A DNA stretch of 32,526 nucleotides, from positions 1-32,526 of the forward strand of contig CAJLLT010000023.1 in the NCBI GenBank assembly GCA_905207625.1, read 5' to 3'. Source of the DNA: an uncultured Eubacteriales bacterium (GTDB lineage: Bacteria > Bacillota > Clostridia > Oscillospirales > UBA644). A program made the position numbers and the translations under genes. The notes under the pieces were generated by a model. That model was not told where the DNA came from, made no database searches, and saw only the letters and a program-made list of their open reading frames with translations. Below are positions 7,025 to 15,821 of this stretch, piece after piece (the first letter of the stretch is position 1; each line of letters starts with the position of its first letter).

Positions 7025-9646
7025 TTACAAACTTTTTCTCACTTCAGCGAATGCCTTTTCGAGTACGGAAGCATCCTTGCCTCCTGCGGTAGCGCTGTCG
7101 GGTCTTCCGCCTCCGCCGCCTCCGCATACGGTTGCGGCTATCTTTATAAGCTTACCGGCGTGCGCACCGGCCTTCACGGCATCTGCACCGCATGCTGCCG
7201 CAAGACCGACTTTTCCGCTTTCGGAGTCGACTCCGGCAAGTATCGCAACGGCATTGGAATGTTTGTCCTTGATCTTATCGCACAGAGTCCGGAGCATATC
7301 CGTATCAACATCTATCCTGCCGCAGACAAAGAACTTTCCGTTTATCTCTTCACCCTTTGCAAGTATCTGTTCGAGTTTGCCTTCGGACGCTTCGGTCTTA
7401 AGAGCCACGATCTGTTTATTTGCCGCCTTCAGTTCCGCCGTAAGCTGCTCAGCTTTTTCTGCCGTATCGGCAATACCGCATTTAAGCACAGCGGCAACCT
7501 TTGCCTGCTGCATATCGGCGTTTCTTATATACTGAAGGGTATTCAGTCCGGTAATGGCCTCTATACGGCGGACACCGGCAGCAACACCCTGTTCGGAAAG
7601 GATACGGAAAGCGCCGAGGTTTCCCGTATTGCTTACATGGGTACCTCCGCAGAACTCAACGGAAACGTCACCCATTCTCACAACACGTACCCTGTCTCCG
7701 TACTTTTCGCCGAAGAGAGCTATTGCGCCCTGTTTTTTAGCCTCTTCCAGACTCATTTCGGTCATTGTGACGGGAAGAGCCGCAAGAATATTTTTGTTGA
7801 CCTCTGTCTCCACAGCTTCTATCTGTTCCGCGGTCATGGGCTCAAAGTGTGAGAAGTCAAAACGCATACGGTGTTCATCCACATGGGAACCCGCCTGAGC
7901 AATATGGCTTCCGAGAACTTTACGGAGTGCTGACTGCAGCAGATGTGCCGCAGAGTGATTTCTCATCACGGCACGGCGGTTGTCCTCATCCACATGAGCA
8001 CAGACCTTATCCCCGACTGTGATAACTCCGTCGGTAACTTTTGTATAATGCAGGTATATTCCTCCGACCTTCTTGCAGTCGGTAACCTCAGCCTGTCCGT
8101 CGGATGTTTTTATAACGCCCTTATCCCCTACCTGACCGCCGCTTTCGCCGTAGAAGGGAGTGCGGTCAAGGATCAGCTGGACCTCGTCGCCGGCACCAAC
8201 GCTGTCGGCGGGCTTGCCGTCGGAAAGCACAGCAATTATATTCGCATCGGAACAAAGTTCGGTATATCCGGTAAACTCGGTGGCAGGAATGCCCTCAAGA
8301 TCCTCCTTACCCTTCCATGCGGTGGCATCGGTTGCCTCATAGGCGGCGCGGGCACGGGCTTTCTGCTGCTTCATCAGATCGTTGAAGCCGTCCTCGTCCA
8401 CAGTCATTCCGCTCTCAGCGACGATCTCTCTGGTCAGATCTATGGGGAAGCCGAAGGTATCGTAAAGTCTGAAGGCGTCAGCACCGTCGATAACAGTCTT
8501 TCTCTCAGCCTTCGCCTTGCCGGTTATATCGGAAAGGATCCCGAGTCCGCTGTCCAGAGTCTGATTGAACCGGGTTTCCTCAAGATCAATTATTTTCTTT
8601 ATATAGTCAGCTTTTTCTATAAGTTCGGGATATGCTGTGCCGCTCTCACGGACAACAACGTCCACCAGTTCGGACAGAAAATGTTCGCTCTTTATACCGA
8701 GAAGCTTTCCGTGTCTTGCCGCACGTCTGAGAAGACGGCGGAGAACATAGCCTCTTCCTTCATTTGAGGGCAGAACCCCGTCGCAGACCATGAAGGTAGT
8801 GCTTCTGATATGATCGGTGACAACCCGGAGAGAAACATCTGTCTCATGGCTTTCCCCGTATTTTTTTGCGGAAAGTTCGGAAAGGCGTGCGGTGATGTTC
8901 TTTATGGTGTCAACATCAAACAGGGAATCAACTCCCTGCATTATGCAGGCAAGACGCTCCAGTCCCATTCCGGTATCTATATTGCACTTTTCAAGGCGGG
9001 TATAGTTGCCCTTACCGTCATTGTTAAACTGGGTGAATACCAGGTTCCAGAATTCCACGAACCGATCACAGTCACAGCCGGGAGCGCATCCGGGTTTGCC
9101 GCAGCCACGTTCCACGCCACGGTCAAAATATATCTCGGAGCAGGGACCGCAGGGACCTTCCCCGTGTTCCCAGAAGTTGTCCTCTTTTCCCAGACGGGAA
9201 ACATGGGACGGATCGACCCCGACCTCTTTGGTCCATATATCGTACGCTTCGTCATCATCCTGATAGACCGTAACATATATCTTGTCCACAGGCAGCTGCA
9301 TGACTTTTGTAACGAATTCCCACGCCCAGGCAGTGGCTTCTCTCTTGAAGTAATCGCCAAAGGAGAAGTTTCCCAGCATTTCAAAGAAAGTTCCGTGACG
9401 TGAGGTATGACCCACTCTTTCTATATCCGGAGTACGGATACATTTCTGGCAGGTCGTCACCCTGGTCCTCGGAGGCTTCTGCTGCCCGGTGAAATAGGGT
9501 TTGAGCGGGGTCATGCCCGCATTTATCAGAAGAATACTCTTATCGTTCTGAGGGACCAGAGGAAAGGATTCAAGTCTGAGGTGTCCTTTGCTTTCAAAAA
9601 AGGACAGGTACTTTTCTCTGATCTCGTTAAGTCCCATGTACTGCAT
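7025..9646 (-). CDS. alaS: Alanine--tRNA ligase
   Basis: An 873-residue full-length alanyl-tRNA synthetase, which charges tRNA-Ala in the cytoplasm. The class II catalytic core fills residues 1-250 (TSRHGTFFEMLGNFSFGDYF, with CNIDTGMGLERL at 221-232). A tRNA-recognition region follows. The editing domain (about 490-690) carries the zinc ligands His564, His568 (HSAAH), Cys666 and His670 (CGGTH). The C-terminal oligomerisation/C-Ala domain ends in a glycine-rich GGGGGGRPDSATAGG. The cysteine-rich loop at 182-193 is usual in clostridial AlaS. The ATG at 9646 is used here; a second ATG three codons on (MGLNEIREKY) matches the usual family N-terminus and is possible, since neither has an ideally spaced ribosome binding site. 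The 71-nt leader is too short for a T-box. Confidence 0.97.
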   Translation of the reverse strand: MQYMGLNEIREKYLSFFESKGHLRLESFPLVPQNDKSILLINAGMTPLKPYFTGQQKPPRTRVTTCQKCIRTPDIERVGHTSRHGTFFEMLGNFSFGDYFKREATAWAWEFVTKVMQLPVDKIYVTVYQDDDEAYDIWTKEVGVDPSHVSRLGKEDNFWEHGEGPCGPCSEIYFDRGVERGCGKPGCAPGCDCDRFVEFWNLVFTQFNNDGKGNYTRLEKCNIDTGMGLERLACIMQGVDSLFDVDTIKNITARLSELSAKKYGESHETDVSLRVVTDHIRSTTFMVCDGVLPSNEGRGYVLRRLLRRAARHGKLLGIKSEHFLSELVDVVVRESGTAYPELIEKADYIKKIIDLEETRFNQTLDSGLGILSDITGKAKAERKTVIDGADAFRLYDTFGFPIDLTREIVAESGMTVDEDGFNDLMKQQKARARAAYEATDATAWKGKEDLEGIPATEFTGYTELCSDANIIAVLSDGKPADSVGAGDEVQLILDRTPFYGESGGQVGDKGVIKTSDGQAEVTDCKKVGGIYLHYTKVTDGVITVGDKVCAHVDEDNRRAVMRNHSAAHLLQSALRKVLGSHIAQAGSHVDEHRMRFDFSHFEPMTAEQIEAVETEVNKNILAALPVTMTEMSLEEAKKQGAIALFGEKYGDRVRVVRMGDVSVEFCGGTHVSNTGNLGAFRILSEQGVAAGVRRIEAITGLNTLQYIRNADMQQAKVAAVLKCGIADTAEKAEQLTAELKAANKQIVALKTEASEGKLEQILAKGEEINGKFFVCGRIDVDTDMLRTLCDKIKDKHSNAVAILAGVDSESGKVGLAAACGADAVKAGAHAGKLIKIAATVCGGGGGGRPDSATAGGKDASVLEKAFAEVRKSL

Positions 9647-9717
9647 ATCGGATTACCGTTTCTTTCTCCCCGTAAAAATCGTTTTATATCGGTGTGGGTC
9701 ACGGGGAAACCCTAATA

Positions 9718-10605
9718 TCAGTTGACGTTATGTATATTGCAGACCCGGCAGAATTCGGTGTCGGGGATCTCTTTCCTGATCATTTCAGCGGTTACGCACG
9801 CTCGGGCATAGTCCGAAAAAATCCCGTAAACGGTGGGACCGCTCCCGGTCATATTCGCACAATCCGCACCACAGTCAAGCAAAAAGCGGCGAAGCGCCTC
9901 TATTGCCTCCGCTCCGGGTTGAGCGGACACCGCACGGAAAAGCATATTGTTTGTATACGGAGCTACAGGTCTTCCCCCGTCGGCGGCAGTCAGAAAATCC
10001 GGACTCATTACCGGCTCCGTAAACTCCGGTGAAAGACTGTCGAAAAGGGAATAGACATTTCCGGAAAAAAGGCTGAGCGCCGGTTTCGCCACTACCATAC
10101 AACCTATATTCGGCGCAGGTATGGGTGTAAGAATATCTCCTATTCCTCCCGCAAGCTGGGTCCCGCCGCGGATGAAAAAAGGAACATCGGCACCTACACG
10201 TGCCGCCATGCTCTGAAGCATCTCGTCGGTTGCGCCCACGGAGAAGATGGAATTGAGAGCCTTAAGAGTCTCCGCGCCGTCACTGCTCCCCCCGCCAAGA
10301 CCGGCGGCAATGGGGATCCTTTTGCTTATTTCAATGTCAACAGTATAACCCGTTATGCCGTTTACCGTGAGGAACTCATTACAGGCACGGTAACATATAT
10401 TTTCCTCTTCCCGGCAAAGCTGGTCCTGCTTGTCGCAGAAAATATTGATCCTTCCCCCATCGCTTTTTTCGGCAGTGACGGTCAGGGTATCATAAAGATC
10501 GACGGTCTGCATCACACTTTCTATTTCGTGATACCCGTCCGCCCTTTTTCCCAACACGTCCAGGGTCAGGTTGATCTTTGCGTAGGCGTTAGCCTTGAAC
10601 TGCAT
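9718..10605 (-). CDS. ispE: 4-(cytidine 5'-diphospho)-2-C-methyl-D-erythritol kinase
   Basis: A GHMP-family kinase of the MEP isoprenoid pathway that phosphorylates CDP-methylerythritol at the 2-hydroxyl. The N-terminal KANAYAKINLTLDVLGKRADGYHE is typical, with catalytic Lys10. The ATP-binding loop PIAAGLGGGSSDGAE is at about residues 98-112 and catalytic Asp140 lies in GADVPFF. I start it at ATG 10605 (295 aa) rather than at an upstream in-frame ATG at 10653. AAGGAG sits 10 nt before 10605, the family alignment begins there, and the longer version would overlap the end of the aminotransferase gene. With this start the gap to that gene is 22 nt, consistent with one operon. Confidence 0.95.
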   Translation of the reverse strand: MQFKANAYAKINLTLDVLGKRADGYHEIESVMQTVDLYDTLTVTAEKSDGGRINIFCDKQDQLCREEENICYRACNEFLTVNGITGYTVDIEISKRIPIAAGLGGGSSDGAETLKALNSIFSVGATDEMLQSMAARVGADVPFFIRGGTQLAGGIGDILTPIPAPNIGCMVVAKPALSLFSGNVYSLFDSLSPEFTEPVMSPDFLTAADGGRPVAPYTNNMLFRAVSAQPGAEAIEALRRFLLDCGADCANMTGSGPTVYGIFSDYARACVTAEMIRKEIPDTEFCRVCNIHNVN

Positions 10606-10627
10606 AACGGTATTGCTCCTTAACAGG

Positions 10628-11794
10628 TTATTTGCCGGACATATATTTTTCAAGTCGCTCTACGGCTTTTTTAAGATGCTCCATGGAGTAGGCATATGAA
10701 ATACGTACAAAGCCCTCTCCGCTGTCTCCGAAGGCTGTTCCGGGGACCACCGCAACGTGAGCTTTTTTCAGAAAATCGTTGCAGAAATCATCACTGTTCA
10801 TTCCGAAACCGGAAATATTCGGAAAGACATAAAACGCCCCGTGAGGTTCAAAACATGGTATACCCAGTCTCCGGAAATTCTCCAACAGAAAGCGCCGGCG
10901 CATATTGTAATGCGACCGCATGTACTCTATATCCTCGTCCCCGTTGCGCAAAGCCTCAATGGCAGCATGCTGGCTCGTTGTGGGTGCGCACATTATGGCG
11001 TACTGATGAACCTTAAGGGCAGCGGCTACGATCTCCTTCGGACCGCAGAGCCAGCCGATACGCCAACCGGTCATGGCGTAAGTCTTGGAGAACCCGTTCA
11101 CCACGACCGTCCGGTCATACATTCCCTTTATTGAGGAAAAACTTACGGGAGCGGCGCCGGTATAGTTGAGTTCAATATATATCTCATCCGCAAGAACAAG
11201 AACGTCCGTACCAGCCAGGACCTCCGCTATCGCCTCATAATCCTCCCGGGTCATAACCGCACCGGTGGGATTATTGGGGAAAGGAAGTATAAGAAGCTTG
11301 GTTTTCGGTGTTATTGCTTTTTTCAGGTTTTCGGCAGTCAGCCTGAACCCGTCTTTTTCGTATGTGGGAAGAGCCACGGGGACACCGCCCGCAAGACGCG
11401 TCAGAGGTGAGTAGCATACAAAACTCGGTTCCGGAACGAGCACCTCATCTCCCGGATTTATCATGGCACGGATGGCATTGTCTATGCCTTCACTTCCGCC
11501 TACGGTCACGACAATCTGGTTTACGGGATCGTATTCAACCCCCATACGCCGTTTCATGTATGCCGATATCTCACGGCGGAGAGGCATAAGGCCGGAATTT
11601 GCGGAATAGCCTGTTTCACCGCGGCGGAGGGAATCTATGGCAACCTGCCGGATATGCTGCGGAGTCTTGAAATCAGGTTCGCCGACCCCCAGAGCAATAC
11701 AGTCGGGCATCTCCGCGGCAACATCGAAAAATTTCCGGATACCGGAGGGCTTTATATCCTTTGCGGTCTCCGAAAGAAGTCTGTTATAGTCCAT
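10628..11794 (-). CDS. Class I/II PLP-dependent aminotransferase
   Basis: A 388-residue fold-type I aminotransferase. It has Asn175 in FPNNPTGAV, Asp203 and Tyr206 (LADEIYIEL) and the Schiff-base lysine Lys237 in GFSKTYAMTGWRIGW; the substrate-carboxylate arginine is in GFVRISYA near residue 363. It resembles the aspartate/PatA-type aminotransferases that follow an Lrp-type regulator gene in many Clostridia. The amino donor cannot be read from sequence. It starts 8 nt after the lrp-like gene, with GAGAGGG just upstream, so the two are almost certainly co-expressed and perhaps linked in sensing and turnover of an amino acid. Confidence 0.92.
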   Translation of the reverse strand: MDYNRLLSETAKDIKPSGIRKFFDVAAEMPDCIALGVGEPDFKTPQHIRQVAIDSLRRGETGYSANSGLMPLRREISAYMKRRMGVEYDPVNQIVVTVGGSEGIDNAIRAMINPGDEVLVPEPSFVCYSPLTRLAGGVPVALPTYEKDGFRLTAENLKKAITPKTKLLILPFPNNPTGAVMTREDYEAIAEVLAGTDVLVLADEIYIELNYTGAAPVSFSSIKGMYDRTVVVNGFSKTYAMTGWRIGWLCGPKEIVAAALKVHQYAIMCAPTTSQHAAIEALRNGDEDIEYMRSHYNMRRRFLLENFRRLGIPCFEPHGAFYVFPNISGFGMNSDDFCNDFLKKAHVAVVPGTAFGDSGEGFVRISYAYSMEHLKKAVERLEKYMSGK

Positions 11795-11802
11795 AAACCC
11801 TC

Positions 11803-12294
11803 TCAGATAACATCAGACATGGGTCTCTCGTCCTTTTCGGGAGTACCGCAAACGATGCCCTTATCTTTATATTTATTCAGCACGAAGTGAGTAGCTGTCC
11901 CGGAAACCCCGTCGATCACCGCAAGTTTCTCAAAGACGAAAAGAGCTATATCTCTCATGCTCTTTCCCTCCATCATTACCGCAAGGTCAAAACCTCCGGA
12001 CATGAGGTAAACGGAAGACACTTCGTCAAAACTGCAGATAGTGCGGGCAACGCTGTCGAAGCCCTCCCCCTTCACGGGATGAACATTTATTTCTATAATA
12101 GCGGAAACATACTCCCGATCGGTTTTTGCCCAATCAACAAGGGCCTTGTATCCCATGAGCGTTCCGTCCGCCTGACAAGCCTCTATCACGGCTTCCACCT
12201 CCGCCTGCTCCACATTCAGCGCAGCGGCGATATCCGCAGGTGTATAACGGGAATTCTCCTCCAGAAGAAGAAGTACTCTTTCCTTAACGTTCAT
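11803..12294 (-). CDS. Lrp/AsnC family transcriptional regulator
   Basis: A 163-residue regulator. Residues 1-55 form an N-terminal winged helix-turn-helix (ERVLLLLEENSRYTPADIAA), and residues 60-140 form the RAM (AsnC-type ligand-binding) domain, recognisable by YVSAIIEINVHP and SVYLMSGGFDLAVMM. This family binds DNA as octamers or higher assemblies and responds to amino acids. Its place between a PHP phosphatase and an aminotransferase suggests local control of amino-acid metabolism. The HTH is slightly degenerate compared with Lrp, and the C-terminal 20 residues (KGIVCGTPEKDERPMSDVI) are an extra tail. AGAGG lies 8 nt before the ATG. Confidence 0.9.
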   Translation of the reverse strand: MNVKERVLLLLEENSRYTPADIAAALNVEQAEVEAVIEACQADGTLMGYKALVDWAKTDREYVSAIIEINVHPVKGEGFDSVARTICSFDEVSSVYLMSGGFDLAVMMEGKSMRDIALFVFEKLAVIDGVSGTATHFVLNKYKDKGIVCGTPEKDERPMSDVI

Positions 12295-12306
12295 GGATGT
12301 TACCTC

Positions 12307-13113
12307 TCATATATCTTTGAATTCGGGCTTCATACTTCTGAATTTCGCAACGGCACGGAAGCCCGCCTGCCGCAGCATGTCATAACCTTTTTCCAGATTT
12401 TTACCGGGATATCCGGTGTGATCGTCACTGCCGAAAGTTATTATCTCTCCGCCCAGTTGACGGTACATCTTCAGATGTCGCATATCCGGCACCGCTCCGC
12501 AAGGATCGGAGTCCAGCCCTTTTACATTCAGCTCTATTCCCTTTCCCTTTTCAACAACGGTACGGAGTATCTGACGTATCTGTTCATCAAAAACGGAAAT
12601 ATCAAAATCAGGTTTGACCCGGGTCACATACCTGAGAGGATAATAAAGATGTCCCAAAACAGAATATGTCCCCATCCGGGCAAGCCGGTACAGTTCCTCA
12701 AAGTACTTCTCCATCATTTTTTCGGGAGCGGCCTTGTCAAAGCGCATGAAATACGGATCGTAATCTCCCGCGGTATTATGGAGGGAGCCGATGACGAAAT
12801 CCCAGTTATAAGCCGAAAGTATCTCTTTTGCCCTGTTCTCATTCTGAGTCGCCTGTCCCAGTTCGATCCCTATCGCAAAAGGAATCGGGGAGTTTTCCCT
12901 GAGTTTTTCCAGGTATCCGGTATAGGCGGGGATATCAAGATCGGGCCAGTTCCCGCAGCCTTCCGGTATAGCGGAAGCTCCGTTACATTCGCAGTGCTCG
13001 GTGAGAGCTATATCATCAAGCCCTTCATCCGCCGCATGCAACAGAACCTGCTCCGGCTCAGCAAAGGAATCAGGAGAAAAACGGGAATGCAGATGATAAT
13101 CCTGTCTGAACAC
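12307..13113 (-). CDS. PHP-family phosphatase (histidinol-phosphatase HisK-like)
   Basis: A PHP (polymerase and histidinol phosphatase) domain protein of about 268 residues. The metal-binding motifs appear in order: DYHLHSRFS, ALTEHCEC, GIELG, IGSLHN, LGHLYYP and FGSDDHTG. HisK members dephosphorylate histidinol phosphate in histidine synthesis. No other his gene is nearby, so the exact substrate is uncertain. The frame opens with GTG at 13122, but a second in-frame GTG at 13113 is favoured because AGAGGTG lies 6 nt before it, whereas the first GTG has no spacing to that site. Using 13113 puts the start 14 nt beyond the metK stop. Confidence 0.82.
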   Translation of the reverse strand: MFRQDYHLHSRFSPDSFAEPEQVLLHAADEGLDDIALTEHCECNGASAIPEGCGNWPDLDIPAYTGYLEKLRENSPIPFAIGIELGQATQNENRAKEILSAYNWDFVIGSLHNTAGDYDPYFMRFDKAAPEKMMEKYFEELYRLARMGTYSVLGHLYYPLRYVTRVKPDFDISVFDEQIRQILRTVVEKGKGIELNVKGLDSDPCGAVPDMRHLKMYRQLGGEIITFGSDDHTGYPGKNLEKGYDMLRQAGFRAVAKFRSMKPEFKDI

Positions 13114-13119
13114 AGCCGA

Positions 13120-13126
13120 CACCTCT
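13120..13126 (-). promoter_or_regulatory. Ribosome binding site deciding the PHP gene start
   Basis: Read on the minus strand as AGAGGTG, it includes the first candidate GTG itself and sits 6 nt before the second GTG at 13113, which therefore is the better start. Confidence 0.6.
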
Positions 13127-13127
13127 G

Positions 13128-14267
13128 TTATTTGCCCACTGCGGCAACAATAGCGTCAACCTTATCGGTATTTTCCCAGCGCACGCCGAGATCTTCCCTT
13201 CCCATATGTCCGTAAGCGGCGAGTTTTCTGTAAATGGGTTTTCTCAGATCCAGAGCCTCAATTATAGCCTTCGGACGCAGATCAAATACCTTCTTCACGG
13301 CATTTGCAAGGGTCTCGTCGTCAACCTTTCCCGTACCGAAGGTATCCACAAGGACGGATACGGGTTCAGCCACACCTATAGCATACGCAAGTTCGAGTTC
13401 ACATTTGTCCGCAAGACCTGCCGCTACGATATTCTTGGCGATGTAGCGCGCCATATATGCGGCACTTCTGTCCACCTTGGTGGGATCTTTTCCGGAAAAG
13501 GCGCCGCCGCCGTGACGGGCGTATCCGCCATAGGTATCCACGATTATTTTCCGTCCGGTGAGACCGCTGTCGCCCTGAGGTCCGCCGATGATAAACTGCC
13601 CGGTGGGATTTACGAGTATAACAGTCTTATCGTCCATCATATCCGCAGGGATCACCTTTTTGATAACCTCTTCGGTCAGTCCCTGCCTGATGGCTTCCTG
13701 ACTTACCATCGGGCTGTGCTGAGTGGAAATGACTATCTGATCGATGCGCACGGGTTTGTTGTCGTCATATTCCACCGTCACCTGGGTCTTGCCGTCGGGA
13801 CGGAGATAATTCAGTATTCCCTCTTTTCTCACAGCAGTGAGACGTTTTGCGAGTTCATGAGCGTAATATATCGGCATGGGCATAAGCGTATCGGTCTCAT
13901 TGCAGGCAAAACCGAACATCATTCCCTGATCCCCGGCGCCGTCCCTGTCTACACCCATTGCGATATCCGAAGATTGCTCATGTATAGCGGTAAGAACGGA
14001 GCAGGTCTCGCTGTCAAAACCGAATTTGGCACGTTCATAGCCGATCTGTCTGACCACATCACGGGCAACGTCCGGAATCTCGACATATTCCCGGGTCGTG
14101 ATCTCTCCCATTACCAGCACCATACCGGTGGTAACACAGGTCTCGCAGGCCACACGCGCTGTGGGATCCCGTCTGAGGATCTCGTCAAGGATAGCATCCG
14201 ATATCTGATCGCAGATTTTATCGGGATGTCCTTCGGTGACGGATTCGGAAGTGAAAAATTTCTTCAT
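13128..14267 (-). CDS. metK: S-adenosylmethionine synthase
   Basis: A 379-residue methionine adenosyltransferase making SAM from methionine and ATP in the cytoplasm. The N-terminal FFTSESVTEGHPDKICDQIS carries the ATP/Mg-binding His14. The signature GAGDQGMMFGFA and the glycine-rich GGAFSGKDPTKVDRSAAY are both intact, and the length is typical. The ATG follows GGAG with 8-nt spacing. Its own promoter lies at 14328-14356. The leader is only about 54 nt, so no SAM or S-box riboswitch fits in it, although many Firmicutes metK genes have one. It appears to be the first gene of the long minus-strand operon running to 1590. Confidence 0.97.
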   Translation of the reverse strand: MKKFFTSESVTEGHPDKICDQISDAILDEILRRDPTARVACETCVTTGMVLVMGEITTREYVEIPDVARDVVRQIGYERAKFGFDSETCSVLTAIHEQSSDIAMGVDRDGAGDQGMMFGFACNETDTLMPMPIYYAHELAKRLTAVRKEGILNYLRPDGKTQVTVEYDDNKPVRIDQIVISTQHSPMVSQEAIRQGLTEEVIKKVIPADMMDDKTVILVNPTGQFIIGGPQGDSGLTGRKIIVDTYGGYARHGGGAFSGKDPTKVDRSAAYMARYIAKNIVAAGLADKCELELAYAIGVAEPVSVLVDTFGTGKVDDETLANAVKKVFDLRPKAIIEALDLRKPIYRKLAAYGHMGREDLGVRWENTDKVDAIVAAVGK

Positions 14268-14327
14268 TTTAGCAGCTCCATTCTGAATATATGCTTAACA
14301 GTTATAATAAGGCTATAGTTACCTGAT

Positions 14328-14356
14328 ATGATACCATATTTCGACACAAAAGTAAA
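14328..14356 (-). promoter_or_regulatory. Sigma-A promoter of metK
   Basis: On the minus strand: TTTACT, a 17-bp spacer, TATCAT, with an extended -10 (TGG directly before TATCAT). The predicted start is about 54 nt before the metK ATG. The 14-nt block AAATATGGTATCAT is shared exactly with the promoter at 19351-19379. Confidence 0.65.
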
Positions 14357-14407
14357 CAGATTTTATTATAAATCCATTTATTTTTCATAGTTTTTTCAGA
14401 TGGACGC

Positions 14408-14443
14408 AAAAAAGCCCCGGCAGACAGAGCCTGCGGGGGCTTT
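14408..14443 (-). terminator. Rho-independent terminator after the M18 peptidase
   Basis: On the minus strand, AAAGCCCC(C)GCAGGC pairs with GTCTGCCGGGGCTTT and runs into TTTTTT. It begins 13 nt beyond the peptidase stop and cleanly separates that operon from the metK operon. Confidence 0.92.
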
Positions 14444-14455
14444 CACGCAAAAAGG

Positions 14456-15820
14456 TCAGTTCTTGCTGTAGAACGCTTTGCAGAGTTTGTGCATCATGTA
14501 AATATCCGCCTTAGCGGCAATCTCACAGGGAGCGTGCATACAGAGCATCGCCACACCGATATCGAGAACTTCGATATTTCTGTCCGCAAGGAACTGGGAA
14601 ACGGTTCCGCCGCCGCCCTGGTCAACCTTGCCCATTTCGGTAAACTGATACATTACCTTTTCCTCATCGAAAATTCCCGCAAGCTTTGCGATGAATTCAG
14701 GCTGAGCGTCGGACGCACCGCTCTTTCCTCCGTGACCGGTGTATTTGCAGACGGCAGGACCGCAGTTGGCAAAGGCCGCGTTTTTCTTATCAAAGACCTC
14801 CGCATAATTGGGATCATATGCCGCCGCAACATCGGCGGAAACCGCCGCGGAATTTGCAAAAGCTTTTCTGCTGTTGTAGCCGTCGCAGAGTGCGAGCAGG
14901 AAATTCGTCAGGTAATCGGAACGGAGACCGGTGATGCCCACCGATCCTATCTCCTCCTTGTCCGTAAGCACTGTAACACAGGTCTTTTCAGGATTCTCGA
15001 TCTCGAATATAGCCGTAAGGCAGGGGTATGCGCAGACTCTGTCATCATGACCGTAGGAAGCGATAAGACTGCGGTCAAAGCCGACGTCACGGGCATTATC
15101 GGCAGGAACCGCGGTAAGTTCCGCATAGTGGAAGTCTTCAGCGGTTATACCGTATTTTTCATTGAGAAATTTGAGAACGGCGGTCTTTACTCTGTCTCCG
15201 TCCCGGGAAGCATCCGGTCTGGAAGCAAGGAGAATGTTAAGACCTTCTGCGGGGAATGCCTGGGATACGGGCTTGGTAACAATGTCTTTACCCAGGTGAG
15301 GAAGAAGATCGGTGATGCAGAACACCGGATCTCCGGCATCGGAACCGATGTTGACTTCAACCTTTGAGCCGTCTTTCTTACACACAACGCCGCAAAGAGC
15401 AAGAGGAATGGTATGCCACTGATACTTCAGTATACCGCCGTAATAGTGGGTCTTGAAATACGCCATTCCGCTGTCCTCATAGAGGGGATTGGGCTTGAGG
15501 TCAAGGCGGGGAGAATCTATATGGGCTGCGGTGATATTAAATCCCTCTTCGGGGCTCTTTTTACCGATAACCGCAAGGATAACGGAATGATTTTTCTGTA
15601 CATGGATAATCTTGTCGCCGGCCTTGTACTTCTTTCCGTCCTCAAAGGGAACAAACCCTTTCTGACTTGCCTTTGCCGCGATGTAAGCTGCCGCGAGACG
15701 GTCAGTCTTGCCCTTATCAAGAAAATCCTTATAGCCTTCGCAATAATCAAAAGCCGCCTTCTGTTCCGCTTCGTCCATTACGTCATAAGCGTTTTTCAGT
15801 TCAAAATCCAGTTCTGACAT
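14456..15820 (-). CDS. M18 family aminopeptidase
   Basis: A 454-residue metallo-aminopeptidase of family M18 (ApeB/aspartyl aminopeptidase type), forming tetrahedral dodecamers in characterised members and trimming N-terminal residues from peptides in the cytoplasm. Metal and catalytic motifs are visible: AAHIDSPRLDLKP (His100, Asp102), LTDKEEIGSVG (Glu pair near 287), SGASDAQPEF and the C-terminal CMHAPCEIAAKAD (His429). No signal peptide. The ribosome binding site AAAGGA lies inside the end of coaE, with only 1 nt between the coaE stop codon and this ATG, so the pair is probably translationally coupled. Confidence 0.93.
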   Translation of the reverse strand: MSELDFELKNAYDVMDEAEQKAAFDYCEGYKDFLDKGKTDRLAAAYIAAKASQKGFVPFEDGKKYKAGDKIIHVQKNHSVILAVIGKKSPEEGFNITAAHIDSPRLDLKPNPLYEDSGMAYFKTHYYGGILKYQWHTIPLALCGVVCKKDGSKVEVNIGSDAGDPVFCITDLLPHLGKDIVTKPVSQAFPAEGLNILLASRPDASRDGDRVKTAVLKFLNEKYGITAEDFHYAELTAVPADNARDVGFDRSLIASYGHDDRVCAYPCLTAIFEIENPEKTCVTVLTDKEEIGSVGITGLRSDYLTNFLLALCDGYNSRKAFANSAAVSADVAAAYDPNYAEVFDKKNAAFANCGPAVCKYTGHGGKSGASDAQPEFIAKLAGIFDEEKVMYQFTEMGKVDQGGGGTVSQFLADRNIEVLDIGVAMLCMHAPCEIAAKADIYMMHKLCKAFYSKN

Positions 15821-15821
15821 T

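Noticed and set aside
7543..9615. Long plus-strand frames inside alaS (for example 7943-8767)
   Set aside because: They are antisense shadows of a full-length, motif-complete alaS and lack ribosome binding sites.
9647..9717. T-box leader or terminator before alaS
   Set aside because: The gap is 71 nt, too short for a T-box. The CCCCGT/ACGGGG pairing is imperfect, distant and lacks a T-tract.
14268..14330. SAM (S-box) riboswitch upstream of metK
   Set aside because: The leader between the predicted promoter and the ATG is only about 54 nt with no S-box-like structure; a riboswitch would need well over 100 nt.
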